Shown here piece by piece: positions 39,172 to 47,114 of a stretch of 64,000 nt of DNA. Source of the stretch: Microbacterium sp. 2FI (GTDB taxonomy: Bacteria > Actinomycetota > Actinomycetes > Actinomycetales > Microbacteriaceae); assembly GCF_005502885.1 (NCBI RefSeq), contig NZ_SCMR01000014.1, positions 1 through 64,000 of the forward strand, given 5' to 3'. Both the position numbers and the translations under genes were made by a program. The notes under the pieces are model-generated. The model made no database searches. It had not been told where the DNA came from and worked only from the letters and a program-made list of their open reading frames with translations. Every line of letters begins with the position of its first letter. Position 1 is the first letter of the stretch.

Positions 39172-40620
39172 ATGACGACGAGCACGCTGCCGAACCTGAT
39201 CGGGGGTGAGTTCGTCGATGCCGACCCCGGCCACGTGATCGAGGTCACCAACCCGGCGGACGGATCCCGCGTCGGCGCTGTCGCCGCGCTCACGGCGGCC
39301 GAGGTGACCGCCGTCTTCGACGCCGCCGAAGCGGGCGCGAAGACCTGGCGGACGGCCGGCCCGCTGGCACGCGGCCGGGTGCTGCTGGATGCCGCATCGC
39401 TCATCCGCGCCGAGGCGACCTCGCTGGTCGAGCTCATCGTCGCCGAAATGGGGAAGACCCGCGCCGAGGCCACCGGCGAGGTCGGCAAAGCGGCGGAGTT
39501 CTTCGAGTACTACGGCGGGCTCGGGCGCGCGCCGTTCGGCGAGCTCATCCCCGACGCACGCCCCGGCACGTTCGCGATGCAGACGCGCGAACCGATCGGG
39601 ATCGTGGTGCTCATCACACCCTGGAACGATCCGCTGCTCACCCCCGCACGAAAGATGGCGCCGGCGCTCATCGCGGGGAACGCGGTCGTGATCAAGCCGG
39701 CGACCGAGACGCCGCTGATCACCCTGCGCCTGGCCGAGATCCTGCACCGCGCCGGGCTCCCCGCGGGCGCGCTCGGCACGGTCACCGGCCGGGGCTCCGA
39801 GATCGGGGACGCACTCGTCGCTGACCCCCGCATCGCCGCGGTGTCGTTCACGGGATCGACCGCGGTCGGACTCGGCCTGCAGCGCACGCTCGCCGGCCGC
39901 GGCATCCGCGTGCAGACCGAGATGGGCGGCAAGAACGCCGCCGTCGTGCTCGCCGACGCCGACCTCGACCTCGTCGTGCCCACTCTCATCGCCGGCGCTT
40001 TCGGACAGGCCGGGCAGCGCTGCACCGCGACCAGCCGCCTCATCGTCGAGCGCGCCATCGCCGGCGAGCTGCAGTCGCGGGTCGCGGCGGCGGTCGCCGG
40101 GCTGCGCGTGGGCGCGGGGGCGGATGCCGGCACCGACGTCGGCCCGGTCGTCAGCCGGGCCGCGCAGCGGGACATCACCGAGCGTGTCGAGGCCGGGCTC
40201 GCCGAGGGCGCCACCGTGCTCGGCCGGGCCCCGCTGGCCGACGGTCTCGTCGCGCAGGGATCGTTCGTCGAGCCGCTCTTCGTCGCGGTCGGGGTCGAGA
40301 ACAGCCTGTGGCGCGAAGAGGTGTTCGGGCCGGTGCTCGGCATGGTCGTCGTCGACTCGCTCGATGAGGCGATCGCCGCCGTCAACGACTCCTCGTACGG
40401 CCTCTCGAGCGCCGTCTTCACGCAGCGCCTCGATGCCGCGTTCCGTTTCGTCGACGAGGTCGACACCGGTCAGGTGTCGGTGAACCAGCCCACGAGCGGG
40501 TGGGACATCCACCAGCCGTTCGGCGGCTTCAAGGAGTCGGGTTCTCCCTTCAAGGAGCAGGGGCTGGAGGCGCTCCGCTTCTACACGCGCGTGAAGACCG
40601 CCGCTGTGAGGACCCGCTGA
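39172..40620 (+). CDS. NAD(P)-dependent aldehyde dehydrogenase (semialdehyde type)
   Basis: The product is 482 residues, a full-length ALDH. The catalytic Cys is in GQRCTATSR and the Glu in TEMGGKNAAVV; WNDPLLTPARKMAPAL is the N-motif (usually PWNFP). It is closest in style to 2-oxoglutarate-semialdehyde or succinate-semialdehyde dehydrogenases. The ATG at 39172 has GGAGG six bases upstream. Its stop overlaps the LhgO start as TGATG, so the two act together, probably in lysine or hydroxy-acid catabolism. Confidence 0.88.
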   Translation: MTTSTLPNLIGGEFVDADPGHVIEVTNPADGSRVGAVAALTAAEVTAVFDAAEAGAKTWRTAGPLARGRVLLDAASLIRAEATSLVELIVAEMGKTRAEATGEVGKAAEFFEYYGGLGRAPFGELIPDARPGTFAMQTREPIGIVVLITPWNDPLLTPARKMAPALIAGNAVVIKPATETPLITLRLAEILHRAGLPAGALGTVTGRGSEIGDALVADPRIAAVSFTGSTAVGLGLQRTLAGRGIRVQTEMGGKNAAVVLADADLDLVVPTLIAGAFGQAGQRCTATSRLIVERAIAGELQSRVAAAVAGLRVGAGADAGTDVGPVVSRAAQRDITERVEAGLAEGATVLGRAPLADGLVAQGSFVEPLFVAVGVENSLWREEVFGPVLGMVVVDSLDEAIAAVNDSSYGLSSAVFTQRLDAAFRFVDEVDTGQVSVNQPTSGWDIHQPFGGFKESGSPFKEQGLEALRFYTRVKTAAVRTR

Positions 40621-41831
40621 TGGCGGCGGCATCCGGCTCGACCGCGATCATCGGCGGAGGGATCGTCGGCGTCGCACTCGCTCGGGCGCTCACCGCCCGT
40701 GGCGACCGGGTCACCGTGTTCGAGAAGGAGGCGCGGCTGGCCGAGCACCAGACAGGCCACAACTCCGGAGTCGTCCATGCGGGCCTGTACTACAAGCCGG
40801 GTTCGCTCAAGGCGACGCTGTGCGCGGCGGGCCGCGCGTCGATCCGCGAGTTCTGCGAAGAGAAGGGGCTCCCCTTCCGCGCTGTCGGCAAGCTCGTCGT
40901 CGCAGTCGACGAGTCCGAGCTCGAGGCCCTCGCCGAGATCGAGCGCCGGTCGATCGAGAACGGCGTCCCCGACCTCGCCCGCATCGACGACGTCGAGCGG
41001 CTGCGTGAGATCGAGCCGCACGTCGCCGGGGTCGCAGCGGTCCACTCGCCGCAGACCGCCGTCGTCGACTACGCCTCGATCACGGAGGCGCTCGCGCAGG
41101 ACGTGCGCTCGGGCGGAGGCGAGATCCGTCTCGGTCACGAGGTGACCGGCATCCGTCTCGAAGCGGGACGCGTGCGGGTGACGACGCCGATCTCGGACGA
41201 CGTGTTCGACCGGATGATCGTGTGCGCGGGGCTGCAGTCCGACGTCGTCGCGCGCCTCGTCGGCGCCGACCCGTCGCCGAAGATCCTGCCGTTCCGCGGC
41301 GAGTACTGGGAGCTCGCCCCCGAACGCACCGACCTCGTCCAGGGCATGATCTACCCGGTTCCGGACCCGCGGTTCCCCTTCCTCGGGGTGCACTTCACCC
41401 GCGGCGTGTACGACAACGTGCACGTCGGCCCGAACGCGGTGCCCGCGCTCGCCCGCGAGGGGTACAGCTGGCTGCAGTGGTCGGTGAAGGACACGTGGGA
41501 GTCGCTGCGGTGGCCCGGAGCCTGGCCGCTCGCACAGCAGCACTGGCGCATGGGCGTGGATGAGATCTCGGGGTCGCTCATCAAGCCGCTGTACTTCCGG
41601 AAGGCCCAGCGGTTCATCCCCGAGCTGCGTTCCTCCGACCTCGCGCACAAGCACGGCGCGGGCGTGCGGGCACAGGCGTGGGGACGCGCGGGCGAACTGC
41701 TCGACGACTTCGCGGTCGATCAGGTGGGTCCCGTGACCCTGCTGCGCAACGCTCCCTCGCCCGCGGCGACCTCGTCGATCGCGATCGCCGAGTACGTCAT
41801 CGAGCACTACCTCGCGAAGGCCGCCGCGTAG
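40620..41831 (+). CDS. lhgO: L-2-hydroxyglutarate oxidase (LhgO family)
   Basis: The product is 403 residues. FAD-binding IIGGGIVGVALARALTARG is at the N-terminus, with EKEARLAEHQTGHNSGVVHAGLYYKPGS, the family signature. RGEYWELAP and HKHGAGVRAQAW are typical. It oxidises L-2-hydroxyglutarate to 2-oxoglutarate with electrons to quinones. The ATG at 40620 is coupled to the aldehyde dehydrogenase. The CsiD partner of the known glutarate pathway is not in the window. Confidence 0.85.
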   Translation: MAAASGSTAIIGGGIVGVALARALTARGDRVTVFEKEARLAEHQTGHNSGVVHAGLYYKPGSLKATLCAAGRASIREFCEEKGLPFRAVGKLVVAVDESELEALAEIERRSIENGVPDLARIDDVERLREIEPHVAGVAAVHSPQTAVVDYASITEALAQDVRSGGGEIRLGHEVTGIRLEAGRVRVTTPISDDVFDRMIVCAGLQSDVVARLVGADPSPKILPFRGEYWELAPERTDLVQGMIYPVPDPRFPFLGVHFTRGVYDNVHVGPNAVPALAREGYSWLQWSVKDTWESLRWPGAWPLAQQHWRMGVDEISGSLIKPLYFRKAQRFIPELRSSDLAHKHGAGVRAQAWGRAGELLDDFAVDQVGPVTLLRNAPSPAATSSIAIAEYVIEHYLAKAAA

Positions 41832-41834
41832 GGT
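41829..41834 (+). promoter_or_regulatory. Candidate -10 of the MFS gene inside the lhgO stop
   Basis: TAGGGT, whose first three bases are the lhgO stop codon, lies seven bases before the ATG at 41842. A second, leaderless start of transcription is possible. Confidence 0.35.
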
Positions 41835-41841
41835 TTCGAAA

Positions 41842-43176
41842 ATGCCCACCAGCACGGCCGACGACACGCGACGGATGCTGTGGCGCTTCGCTCCGATGAT
41901 CTACGGGCCGACGCTGCTGTTCGGCCTCGCCGAAGGCGCGTTGCTGCCGCTGCTGCCCGTGATCGCGGCGGCGCTCGGCGCCGATGTGGCGCAGGCTGCG
42001 CTGATCGTCTCGGTGATCGTCGTGGCGCGGCTCCTCGGAAACCTCCCCGCGGGTTGGCTCGTCGCCCGCATCGGCGAGCGCCGCACGATGGCCATCGCCG
42101 GGTGCCTCGCGATCGCCGGCGGAGTCGGCGTACTCCTCGCCCCGAACCTCGGCTCACTCGCGGTCGCGGCGTTCCTGATCGGGCTGTGCGCCTCCGCGTT
42201 CGGCCTCGCCCGCCATGCGTTCATGACGACGCGCGTGCCGGTGCGCTACCGCGCGCGGGCGCTGTCGGTGCTCGGCGGGTCGTTCCGCCTCGGGATGTTC
42301 GCGGGCCCGTTCGTCGCCGCGGCTCTCCTGGCGATGACGGGCGCGACGGATGCTGCGGTCTGGTTCTTCCTCGCGATGCTGGTCGCCCTCGTGGTGCTCG
42401 TGCTGGTGGGTCGCGACCCCGAGGAGCAGCTCGCGGCCGAGGGCCAACTGCCCGCAAACGGGTCGCTGAGCGAGCGCAGCACCGCAAACGGGTCGCTGAG
42501 CGAGCGCAGCACCGCAAACGGGTCGCTGAGCGAGCGCAGCGAGACGAAGCGCACCCCCGGCGTCTTCCGCACGATGTGGCACCACCGGGATGTTCTCGCG
42601 CGGCTCGGCCTGCCCGCGGCATCCCTTTCGGGTCTTCGCCAGGCGCGCGTCTACCTGCTCCCTCTGTGGGGTGTGTCGCTCGCGCTCGACGCCGAGGCGA
42701 TCGCGCTGATCGTCGGCCTCACCGGCGCACTCGAGTTCGCACTGTTCTACTCGAGCGGGCAGATCATGGACCGGTGGGGGCGCCTGTGGGCGTGCCTGCC
42801 CGCCATGGTGCTGATGGGCGGCGCGTTCGTCGGCCTCGCCTTCACGCACGACCTCGACCACGCGACCGCGTGGTTCGTCGCGGCGGCGGTCGTCGTGGGC
42901 ATCGGCAACGGGCTGTCGAGCGGCATCCTGATGACGCTCGGCGCCGACGTCGCGCCTCCGGCCGATCCGGCGCCCTTCCTCGGCTCGTGGCGGACGCTGA
43001 CGGATGCCGGTGCCGCCGCGACCCCGCTCGCCATCGCCGCGATCGCCGCTGTGGCGAGCCTGCCGGTCGCGACGGCCGTGATCGGGCTCGCGGGCCTGGT
43101 CGGCGCCGTCGGGTTCGCGGTCTTCGTGCCGCGGTACGTGCCGCGCCCGCGCTTCTCGCCGCCGGGTTTGGACTAG
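41842..43176 (+). CDS. MFS transporter carrying an in-frame dispersed repeat
   Basis: The product is 444 residues with twelve spans; the A-motif GWLVARIGERRTM is after TM2. The central cytoplasmic loop between TM6 and TM7 (residues about 204-237) is three copies of a 10-residue unit (ANGSLSERST) ending SETKRTPG. It is coded by a 30-base tandem repeat that matches the dispersed hairpin repeat. No Shine-Dalgarno is seen. It overlaps the convergent monooxygenase gene by four bases. It probably exports or imports a small molecule related to the flanking catabolic genes; the substrate is unknown. Confidence 0.85.
   Translation: MPTSTADDTRRMLWRFAPMIYGPTLLFGLAEGALLPLLPVIAAALGADVAQAALIVSVIVVARLLGNLPAGWLVARIGERRTMAIAGCLAIAGGVGVLLAPNLGSLAVAAFLIGLCASAFGLARHAFMTTRVPVRYRARALSVLGGSFRLGMFAGPFVAAALLAMTGATDAAVWFFLAMLVALVVLVLVGRDPEEQLAAEGQLPANGSLSERSTANGSLSERSTANGSLSERSETKRTPGVFRTMWHHRDVLARLGLPAASLSGLRQARVYLLPLWGVSLALDAEAIALIVGLTGALEFALFYSSGQIMDRWGRLWACLPAMVLMGGAFVGLAFTHDLDHATAWFVAAAVVVGIGNGLSSGILMTLGADVAPPADPAPFLGSWRTLTDAGAAATPLAIAAIAAVASLPVATAVIGLAGLVGAVGFAVFVPRYVPRPRFSPPGLD
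42451..42557. repeat. Triplicated 30-base repeat within the MFS gene
   Basis: Three 30-base units (42451-42480, 42481-42510, 42511-42540) each contain AACGGGTCGCTGAGCGAGCG; the last runs on into CAGCGAGACGAAGCGCACCC. The core equals the dispersed repeat at 17386, 43455 and 47035. Confidence 0.9.
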
Positions 43177-43499
43177 ACCGCGACGGCGACCGTCACCTCG
43201 GGTGGCGCGGTCATGAGCCCCGCGACCCCGTCGCGCAGCACCTGCACGGCCGCGCCGGTGCTGTGCGCCGCGAGCGCTTCGCGCGACGTCCACCGCTCGA
43301 CGATGAGGATCGTGCCGTCGTCGGCGAGGTGCGGGTCGTACTGCTCGCACCCCTCCTCGGCGCGGATGCCGTCGACGGCGGCGAGCACCGCGGCGACCGC
43401 GGCGTCGACGTGCGCAGGGTCGGGACGGAGGCGGGCGACGACGGTGACGGGGTGCGCTTCGTCTCGCTGGCGCTCGCTCAGCGACCCGGTATCCGTCAT
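43173..43499 (-). CDS. Small ABM-domain monooxygenase (YgiN-like), N-terminus from a repeat
   Basis: The product is 108 residues. Residues 18-108 form an ABM domain (VTVVARLRPDPAHVDAAV, EEGCEQYDPHLADDGTILIVERWTSREAL), as in quinol monooxygenase YgiN. Residues 5-16 (GSLSERQRDEAH) are coded by a copy of the dispersed repeat (43455-43489) between the start codon and the domain. Last gene of the ring-cleavage operon; its ATG overlaps the stop of the MetE-like gene (ATGA). It may act on a quinol or ring-cleavage product. Confidence 0.82.
   Translation of the reverse strand: MTDTGSLSERQRDEAHPVTVVARLRPDPAHVDAAVAAVLAAVDGIRAEEGCEQYDPHLADDGTILIVERWTSREALAAHSTGAAVQVLRDGVAGLMTAPPEVTVAVAV
43455..43489. 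repeat. Dispersed hairpin repeat at the start of the ABM gene
   Basis: On the minus strand the 32 bases from GGTCGCTGAGCGAGCG to AGCGAGACGAAGCG are identical to the intergenic copy at 17386-17417. Confidence 0.9.
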
Positions 43500-44548
43500 G
43501 CCTCGTTCCCCCAGATCATCGTGGCGAAGGTCTCGACGAGTTCGAGCTTACGGCGCTGGTCCTCGGCCGTGAGGTTGACCGGCTGGTAGTGCACCGGCTG
43601 GAACGGGCGGTGCGGCAGCAGCGCGATCCGATCGTAGTCGTGCACGTCGACGACGCCGTCGATGCGCGCGAGCACCGTGTCGATGTCTTCGAGGTCGGGC
43701 ACCGTCGCGTCGACGATGCCGATGCCGATCTGCTTCTCGTCGGGCACCAGGCGCGGCAGGTCCTGCGCGACAGCGGCATCGGAGTGGTACGGGAACGTGA
43801 ACTTGTCGTAGTCCAGCGCGAACAGGCGCTCGGCGCGTGCGACGTCGGGTGCGGCATCCAGGTGCTCGCCCCAGCCGATCGTGAGGGCGACCTTCTGGTC
43901 CTCGTCCTTGTCGATCCCCGCGACCACGGCGTCGTCGATCTCGAGCGCCTCCTCGAACGACAGCTCGCCGGCCTCGCGCCCGGCGAGGTGGGCGGCGTAG
44001 TCGGGGTTGTCGAGCTGGACGAACTTCACGCCGATCTCGAACAGGTGCTCGATCTCGTCGCGCAGCAGCTCGGCGATGGCGTCGCCGAGGGCCGCGGCCC
44101 CCGGGTACGCGCGCACGGCGTCGTCGGAGTAGGTCTGCGCCGCGATGTGCGCCGCGGACGGCAGGTTCACCTTCACCGGAAACCCGGTGTTGTCGAGGAG
44201 GAAGGCGGCGGCATCCGCGGCGATGGGCTTGCGCAGCTTCAGCGGACCCTCGACGGTCCACCGCCCGAGGCCCGATGGGGTCATCTGGTCGGGAACACGC
44301 ACGAAGCCCGCGACGGACTGCAGGATCGGGGCGCGGTAGTCGCCGTTGCGGTACCCGCCGTCGGTCAGCGCCGACAGCGTGAGGTGGCGCTGCTGCGTGA
44401 TCCACTCGAGGATCGCGGCGTCTTCGATCTCGCGCAGCTCGGCTGCCGACAGCTCGCCGGCGCGCACGGCCGCGCGGCCCCGCTGGATGGTCTCGGGACG
44501 GATGCTGTCGCCGTGGTTGTCGATGCGGTACGAGTACAGGTTGGCCAT
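43496..44548 (-). CDS. MetE-like (cobalamin-independent methionine synthase II family) protein without cysteines
   Basis: The product is 350 residues. It aligns by eye with the C-terminal barrel of MetE-like proteins: NHGDSIRP at the start, FVQLDNPDYAAHL, KVALTIGWGEHL (in place of GxHxCRGN), FALDYD, IGIGIVDATVPDLEDIDTV, and IALLPHRPFQP (in place of LxPxCG). The zinc-ligand cysteines are replaced, and the whole protein has no Cys. It therefore cannot be a normal methionine synthase. Its ATG shares one base with the GlcG-like stop (TGATG). Its place in a ring-cleavage operon suggests a repurposed enzyme acting on a pathway intermediate, maybe a C-C or methyl-group reaction; the reaction is unknown. 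Confidence 0.75.
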   Translation of the reverse strand: MANLYSYRIDNHGDSIRPETIQRGRAAVRAGELSAAELREIEDAAILEWITQQRHLTLSALTDGGYRNGDYRAPILQSVAGFVRVPDQMTPSGLGRWTVEGPLKLRKPIAADAAAFLLDNTGFPVKVNLPSAAHIAAQTYSDDAVRAYPGAAALGDAIAELLRDEIEHLFEIGVKFVQLDNPDYAAHLAGREAGELSFEEALEIDDAVVAGIDKDEDQKVALTIGWGEHLDAAPDVARAERLFALDYDKFTFPYHSDAAVAQDLPRLVPDEKQIGIGIVDATVPDLEDIDTVLARIDGVVDVHDYDRIALLPHRPFQPVHYQPVNLTAEDQRRKLELVETFATMIWGNEA

Positions 44549-45024
44549 CAGCGGCCCCTTCCGTGCGTGTCGGAGTCGGGAGCTGCAGCGCCCGCCCACT
44601 CGGAGAAGTCGGTCTCGTAGCCGAGCTCGGCGATGACCTGCTCGGCGACCAGCTGGTCTTCGCCCGGGGTTCCGCCCGAGACGCCGATGCCGCCGACGAA
44701 GTCGCCGGCGACCTTGAGAGTCATGCCGCCGCCGGTGGCGACGATCGGGAAGTTGCCCATGGTGGCGACCTGGCTGAAGAACACCGGATCGGCGTTCGAC
44801 CAGGGCTTGAGCATGCCGCTCGGCCGCTGCATGACGGCGGAGGTGTACGCCTTCGACAGCGCGATGAGCGGGGTCATCGGTCGCGCGCCGTCGAAGCGGC
44901 GGATGCTGACGATGAAGCCGCCCGAGTCGACGACCGCGATCGAGAGACCTTTGCCGATGCGGAGGGCTTCGCGCTCGGCGATCGCCATGATCCTCTCGGC
45001 GTCACCCTGCAGGACGTTGGGCAT
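44548..45024 (-). CDS. GlcG/HbpS-family heme-binding-like protein
   Basis: The product is 158 residues. It has the family core LSIAVVDSGGFIVSIRRFDGA, LSKAYTSAVMQRPSG, FPIVATGGGMTLKVAGDFVGGIGVSGGTPGEDQLVAEQVI. Members bind heme or cobalamin or act as accessory proteins in catabolic operons. It is coupled by one-base TGATG overlaps to the hydrolase upstream and the MetE-like gene downstream. The start is the ATG at 45024. Its exact role here is unknown. Confidence 0.85.
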   Translation of the reverse strand: MPNVLQGDAERIMAIAEREALRIGKGLSIAVVDSGGFIVSIRRFDGARPMTPLIALSKAYTSAVMQRPSGMLKPWSNADPVFFSQVATMGNFPIVATGGGMTLKVAGDFVGGIGVSGGTPGEDQLVAEQVIAELGYETDFSEWAGAAAPDSDTHGRGR

Positions 45025-45806
45025 CAGGCCACCGCCTTCTCGCGAGCCAGCGCATCGGTGAGCTTCGCCACCGCGGCGTTGAACAGGTCGGGCCGCTCCC
45101 AGTACATCGAGTGCGGTGCGTCGGGGACGATCTCCAGCAGCGACCCGTCGACGAGCTCGTGGGCGCGCGTCACGGTCGCGGGGCGGATGACGGCATCCTT
45201 CTCGCCCGCGAGGAACGCGACCCGCACGCCGGAAGCCGCGACGTCGGCAATGGTGGGGCCGTCGGTCGTGAGGTTTCGGAGGTCTTGCATCCGCGCGGTG
45301 TTGAAGGTGCCCATCTGCGTGAACAGGAACGTCTTCGCCTCCTCCTCCTCACGGAACCGCGTCGTGAGGAGCCGGTCGATCACGGGCAGCTTCTCTGCCT
45401 CGGCGCGATCGGCGCGCACCAGCGGCGTCACCTCGGGGGCATCGATGCCGCCGAGGGAGTGCGCCAGGATCACGCCGCGCACCCGCTCGGGTACGCGCAG
45501 CGCGGCTTTCAGCGCGGCAGCCGCACCGATCGACTGACCGACGAGCACGGCATCGGTCAGGTCTGCGTCCTCAAGCACCGCGACGATGTCGCCCGGGAAA
45601 CTGAGGCTGTCGTACGTGTCGTCGGGATCGGACTTGCCGAAGCCGCGGAGGTCGAGCGTCACGACGGCGTGGGAGCCGCGGAGCGCCACGACCTGCTGCC
45701 ACCACGCGGCGTGGTGGCCGCCCGAGCCGTGGACGAAGACGATCGGCGATCCGGCGCCGTGCACCTCGTAATAGATGCGCGTGCCGGCGTTGTCGACGAC
45801 GGGCAT
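45024..45806 (-). CDS. Alpha/beta hydrolase (meta-cleavage-product-hydrolase-like)
   Basis: The product is 260 residues: oxyanion FVHGSGGHHAAW, LDLRGFGKSD, nucleophile GQSIGAAAA (Ser), acid in LAGEKDAVI and His in DAPHSMYWERPD. The size and layout fit C-C bond hydrolases such as those acting on meta-cleavage products, or lactonases (PcaD-like). It is coupled through TGATG to both neighbours. In the pathway it would cleave an oxo-acid or enol-lactone formed after ring opening. Confidence 0.85.
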   Translation of the reverse strand: MPVVDNAGTRIYYEVHGAGSPIVFVHGSGGHHAAWWQQVVALRGSHAVVTLDLRGFGKSDPDDTYDSLSFPGDIVAVLEDADLTDAVLVGQSIGAAAALKAALRVPERVRGVILAHSLGGIDAPEVTPLVRADRAEAEKLPVIDRLLTTRFREEEEAKTFLFTQMGTFNTARMQDLRNLTTDGPTIADVAASGVRVAFLAGEKDAVIRPATVTRAHELVDGSLLEIVPDAPHSMYWERPDLFNAAVAKLTDALAREKAVA

Positions 45807-46261
45807 CAGGCGGGACGCTTTCCGTGGAAGACGAGCTCGATCATGGTGTGGTCGGGGTCGTGGATGTAGCAGAACTTCGACTGGTTCTCGGGCCGCTCGA
45901 CCGTGCGCGTATGACGGATGCCGAGGCTGTCGAGGTGACCGAGGAAGCCGTCCCAGTCCTCGACCTCCATGGCGAAGTGGTACGGCGCCATTCGGTCCAT
46001 CTCCTCCACCGGCGTGAAGTGCAGGTCGAAGCGGCCCTTGGTCATGAGCACGACGCGCGTGTTGCTCTTGGGCATGACGCGCTTGAGCCCGAAGACCTTC
46101 GTGTACCACTCGACGGTGCGGTCGATGTTGGTCGTCGGGAAGTTGACGTGATGGATGTACTTCGGCTCGATGCTGCGGCCTTCGGCGTCGACCTTCGGCT
46201 CGGGCAGGCTGAAGCCTCCGCCCGCGGGCGCGGCACCCGGAGTGGTTTCGGTGATGCTCAT
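45806..46261 (-). CDS. VOC-family protein (single-domain glyoxalase/dioxygenase)
   Basis: The product is 151 residues. It carries KYIHHVNFPTTNIDRTVEWY (metal His), APYHFAMEVEDW (His) and HTMIELVFHG (Glu), so the three metal ligands are present. About 30 disordered residues precede the domain. It may be an isomerase or a second ring-cleaving enzyme. The ATG at 46261 overlaps the FAH stop by four bases and its stop is joined to the hydrolase start. Confidence 0.82.
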   Translation of the reverse strand: MSITETTPGAAPAGGGFSLPEPKVDAEGRSIEPKYIHHVNFPTTNIDRTVEWYTKVFGLKRVMPKSNTRVVLMTKGRFDLHFTPVEEMDRMAPYHFAMEVEDWDGFLGHLDSLGIRHTRTVERPENQSKFCYIHDPDHTMIELVFHGKRPA

Positions 46262-47100
46262 CGCATCGTCCTTTCGTCGTGGTCGTCGGCGGCCTCGCCG
46301 ACGACGCGATTGGTGAGTGTTCCGATTCCGGAGATTTCGATGTCGATGACATCGCCCACTGCCATGGGGGTATTGCCGTCCGCGCCCATCCACAGCACGT
46401 CGCCGGGGTGGACGGTGATGTACTTCGTCATCTCGACGAGGAAGTCGTACGGGTCGAAGATCATGTCGCCGGTGGCGAAGGTGGCGTCGACGGCACCGTT
46501 GCGACGCACCGTCGTCGTCGCGGCGAGGGGGTCGGCATCCGTCTCGATCCACGGCCCCATCGGCTTGAACGTGTCGGCGTTCTTCGCGCGGTAGAAGGTG
46601 CGGTCGGCTTGCTGCCACTCGCGTGCGCTCACGTCGTTGCCGATCGTCCAGCCGAAGACCGCCGCCTTCGCCTCGTCGCGCGTCGCGCGTCGGAGCGTGC
46701 GGCCGATCACGGCGACCACCTCGGCCTCGGTCTCGAAACGGCCCTCGACACCTGTGGGCTTGACGATGTCGGCGCCATGCCCGACGAGCGCGCTCTGCGC
46801 GCGATAGCCCACCTCGGGGCGCGGGCCGACCTTCACCGGGTCGTAGCCGAGGGCTGCGTGGTGGCGGTTGTGCGCCTTGTAGTTGAAGCCCGCGGCGTAG
46901 AAGGTGCCCGGCATGACGGGCGGCAGGAGGGTGACGGAGGAGAGGGGATGCCGCGCCCCCCGCTCGTGCGGAGCCCACGGCGCGGCCGAGATCTCGACGA
47001 CCTCGTCGCCGTCGACGGCCGCGAAGAACTCGCGCGCTTCGTCTCGTCGCTGCGCTCCTCGCTCAGCGACCGGGTTCAGCCGCGCCCGCACGTACCGCAT
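46258..47100 (-). CDS. Fumarylacetoacetate hydrolase (FAH) family protein
   Basis: The product is 280 residues. The catalytic domain has FYAAGFNYKAHN, the metal ligands in FETEAEVVAVIGR (Glu pair) and GWTIGNDVSAREWQ (Asp), and Lys in DTFKPMGPWIETD. The family includes hydratases, isomerases and decarboxylases of meta-cleavage pathways. Residues 10-22 (PVAERGAQRRDEA) are coded by a variant of the dispersed repeat (47035-47073). GGAAGAGA precedes the ATG at 47100. Confidence 0.85.
   Translation of the reverse strand: MRYVRARLNPVAERGAQRRDEAREFFAAVDGDEVVEISAAPWAPHERGARHPLSSVTLLPPVMPGTFYAAGFNYKAHNRHHAALGYDPVKVGPRPEVGYRAQSALVGHGADIVKPTGVEGRFETEAEVVAVIGRTLRRATRDEAKAAVFGWTIGNDVSAREWQQADRTFYRAKNADTFKPMGPWIETDADPLAATTTVRRNGAVDATFATGDMIFDPYDFLVEMTKYITVHPGDVLWMGADGNTPMAVGDVIDIEISGIGTLTNRVVGEAADDHDERTMR
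47035..47073. repeat. Variant dispersed repeat inside the FAH gene
   Basis: On the minus strand GGTCGCTGAGCGAG, two extra bases, GCGCAGCG, two extra bases, GAGACGAAGCG. The two small insertions keep the reading frame changed relative to other copies. Confidence 0.8.
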
Positions 47101-47114
47101 CCGTCTCTTCCGGC

